Notes under the pieces: model-generated | Database searches by the model: none | What the model saw: only the letters and a program-made list of their open reading frames with translations | What the model was told of the DNA's origin: nothing | In this document: in pieces, positions 5,254 through 5,266 of the stretch | Layout: each line of letters begins with the position of its first letter | Numbering within the stretch: the stretch's first letter is position 1 | Made by a program: the position numbers and the translations under genes | NCBI GenBank assembly: GCA_002413095.1 | Contig: DHWI01000135.1 | Coordinates: forward strand, 9,834-15,099 | Reading direction: 5' to 3' | Length of the DNA: 5,266 nt | Source: Thermoleophilia bacterium UBA5186 | Lineage (GTDB): Bacteria; Actinomycetota; Thermoleophilia; Gaiellales; Gaiellaceae

Positions 5254-5266
5254 GCTCCGGAGTTTA

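Overview
This is a high-GC (visibly well above 60 percent) bacterial chromosomal segment with tightly packed genes, strong G/C bias at third codon positions, and a mix of ATG and probable GTG starts. The gene types (extended ECF sigma factors with membrane-spanning tails, an E3-type dihydrolipoyl dehydrogenase, a small six-helix membrane protein) and the base composition fit a deep-branching actinobacterium, perhaps Thermoleophilia. That placement is inference from style, not a database match. I see no mobile elements, CRISPR arrays, tRNA or rRNA genes.

Layout. Three genes on the minus strand read right to left: dihydrolipoyl dehydrogenase (4065 to 2659), then two ECF sigma factor paralogues (2560 to 1457 and 1410 to 70). 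The gap between the first two is 97 bases and holds a GC-rich hairpin. The gap between the two sigma genes is 46 bases and holds a small hairpin just before the second gene's Shine-Dalgarno sequence. A plus-strand gene for a six-helix membrane protein (4144 to 4794) diverges from the dehydrogenase gene. The 78-base divergent region contains a 20-bp near-perfect palindrome that looks like an operator. A minus-strand GNAT acetyltransferase gene (5253 to 4762) converges on the membrane-protein gene, and their 3' ends overlap by 33 bases.

The most interesting part is the sigma pair. Both proteins have sigma region 2, sigma region 4, a linker, one probable transmembrane helix and a long low-complexity tail predicted outside the membrane. 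They align without gaps through the sigma domains (96 of 153 identical by my hand count). At one point the downstream paralogue carries 50 extra residues, containing a zinc-finger anti-sigma-like motif (C-H ... H-x3-C-x2-C), that are absent from the upstream paralogue; the alignment then resumes gap-free through the linker. The tails have also diverged: one is Gly/His/Asp/Ser-rich, the other Pro/Ala/Val-rich. The pair looks like two single-polypeptide, membrane-tethered transcription switches, one with and one without a built-in zinc-binding inhibitory module. No target promoters or signals can be read from the window.
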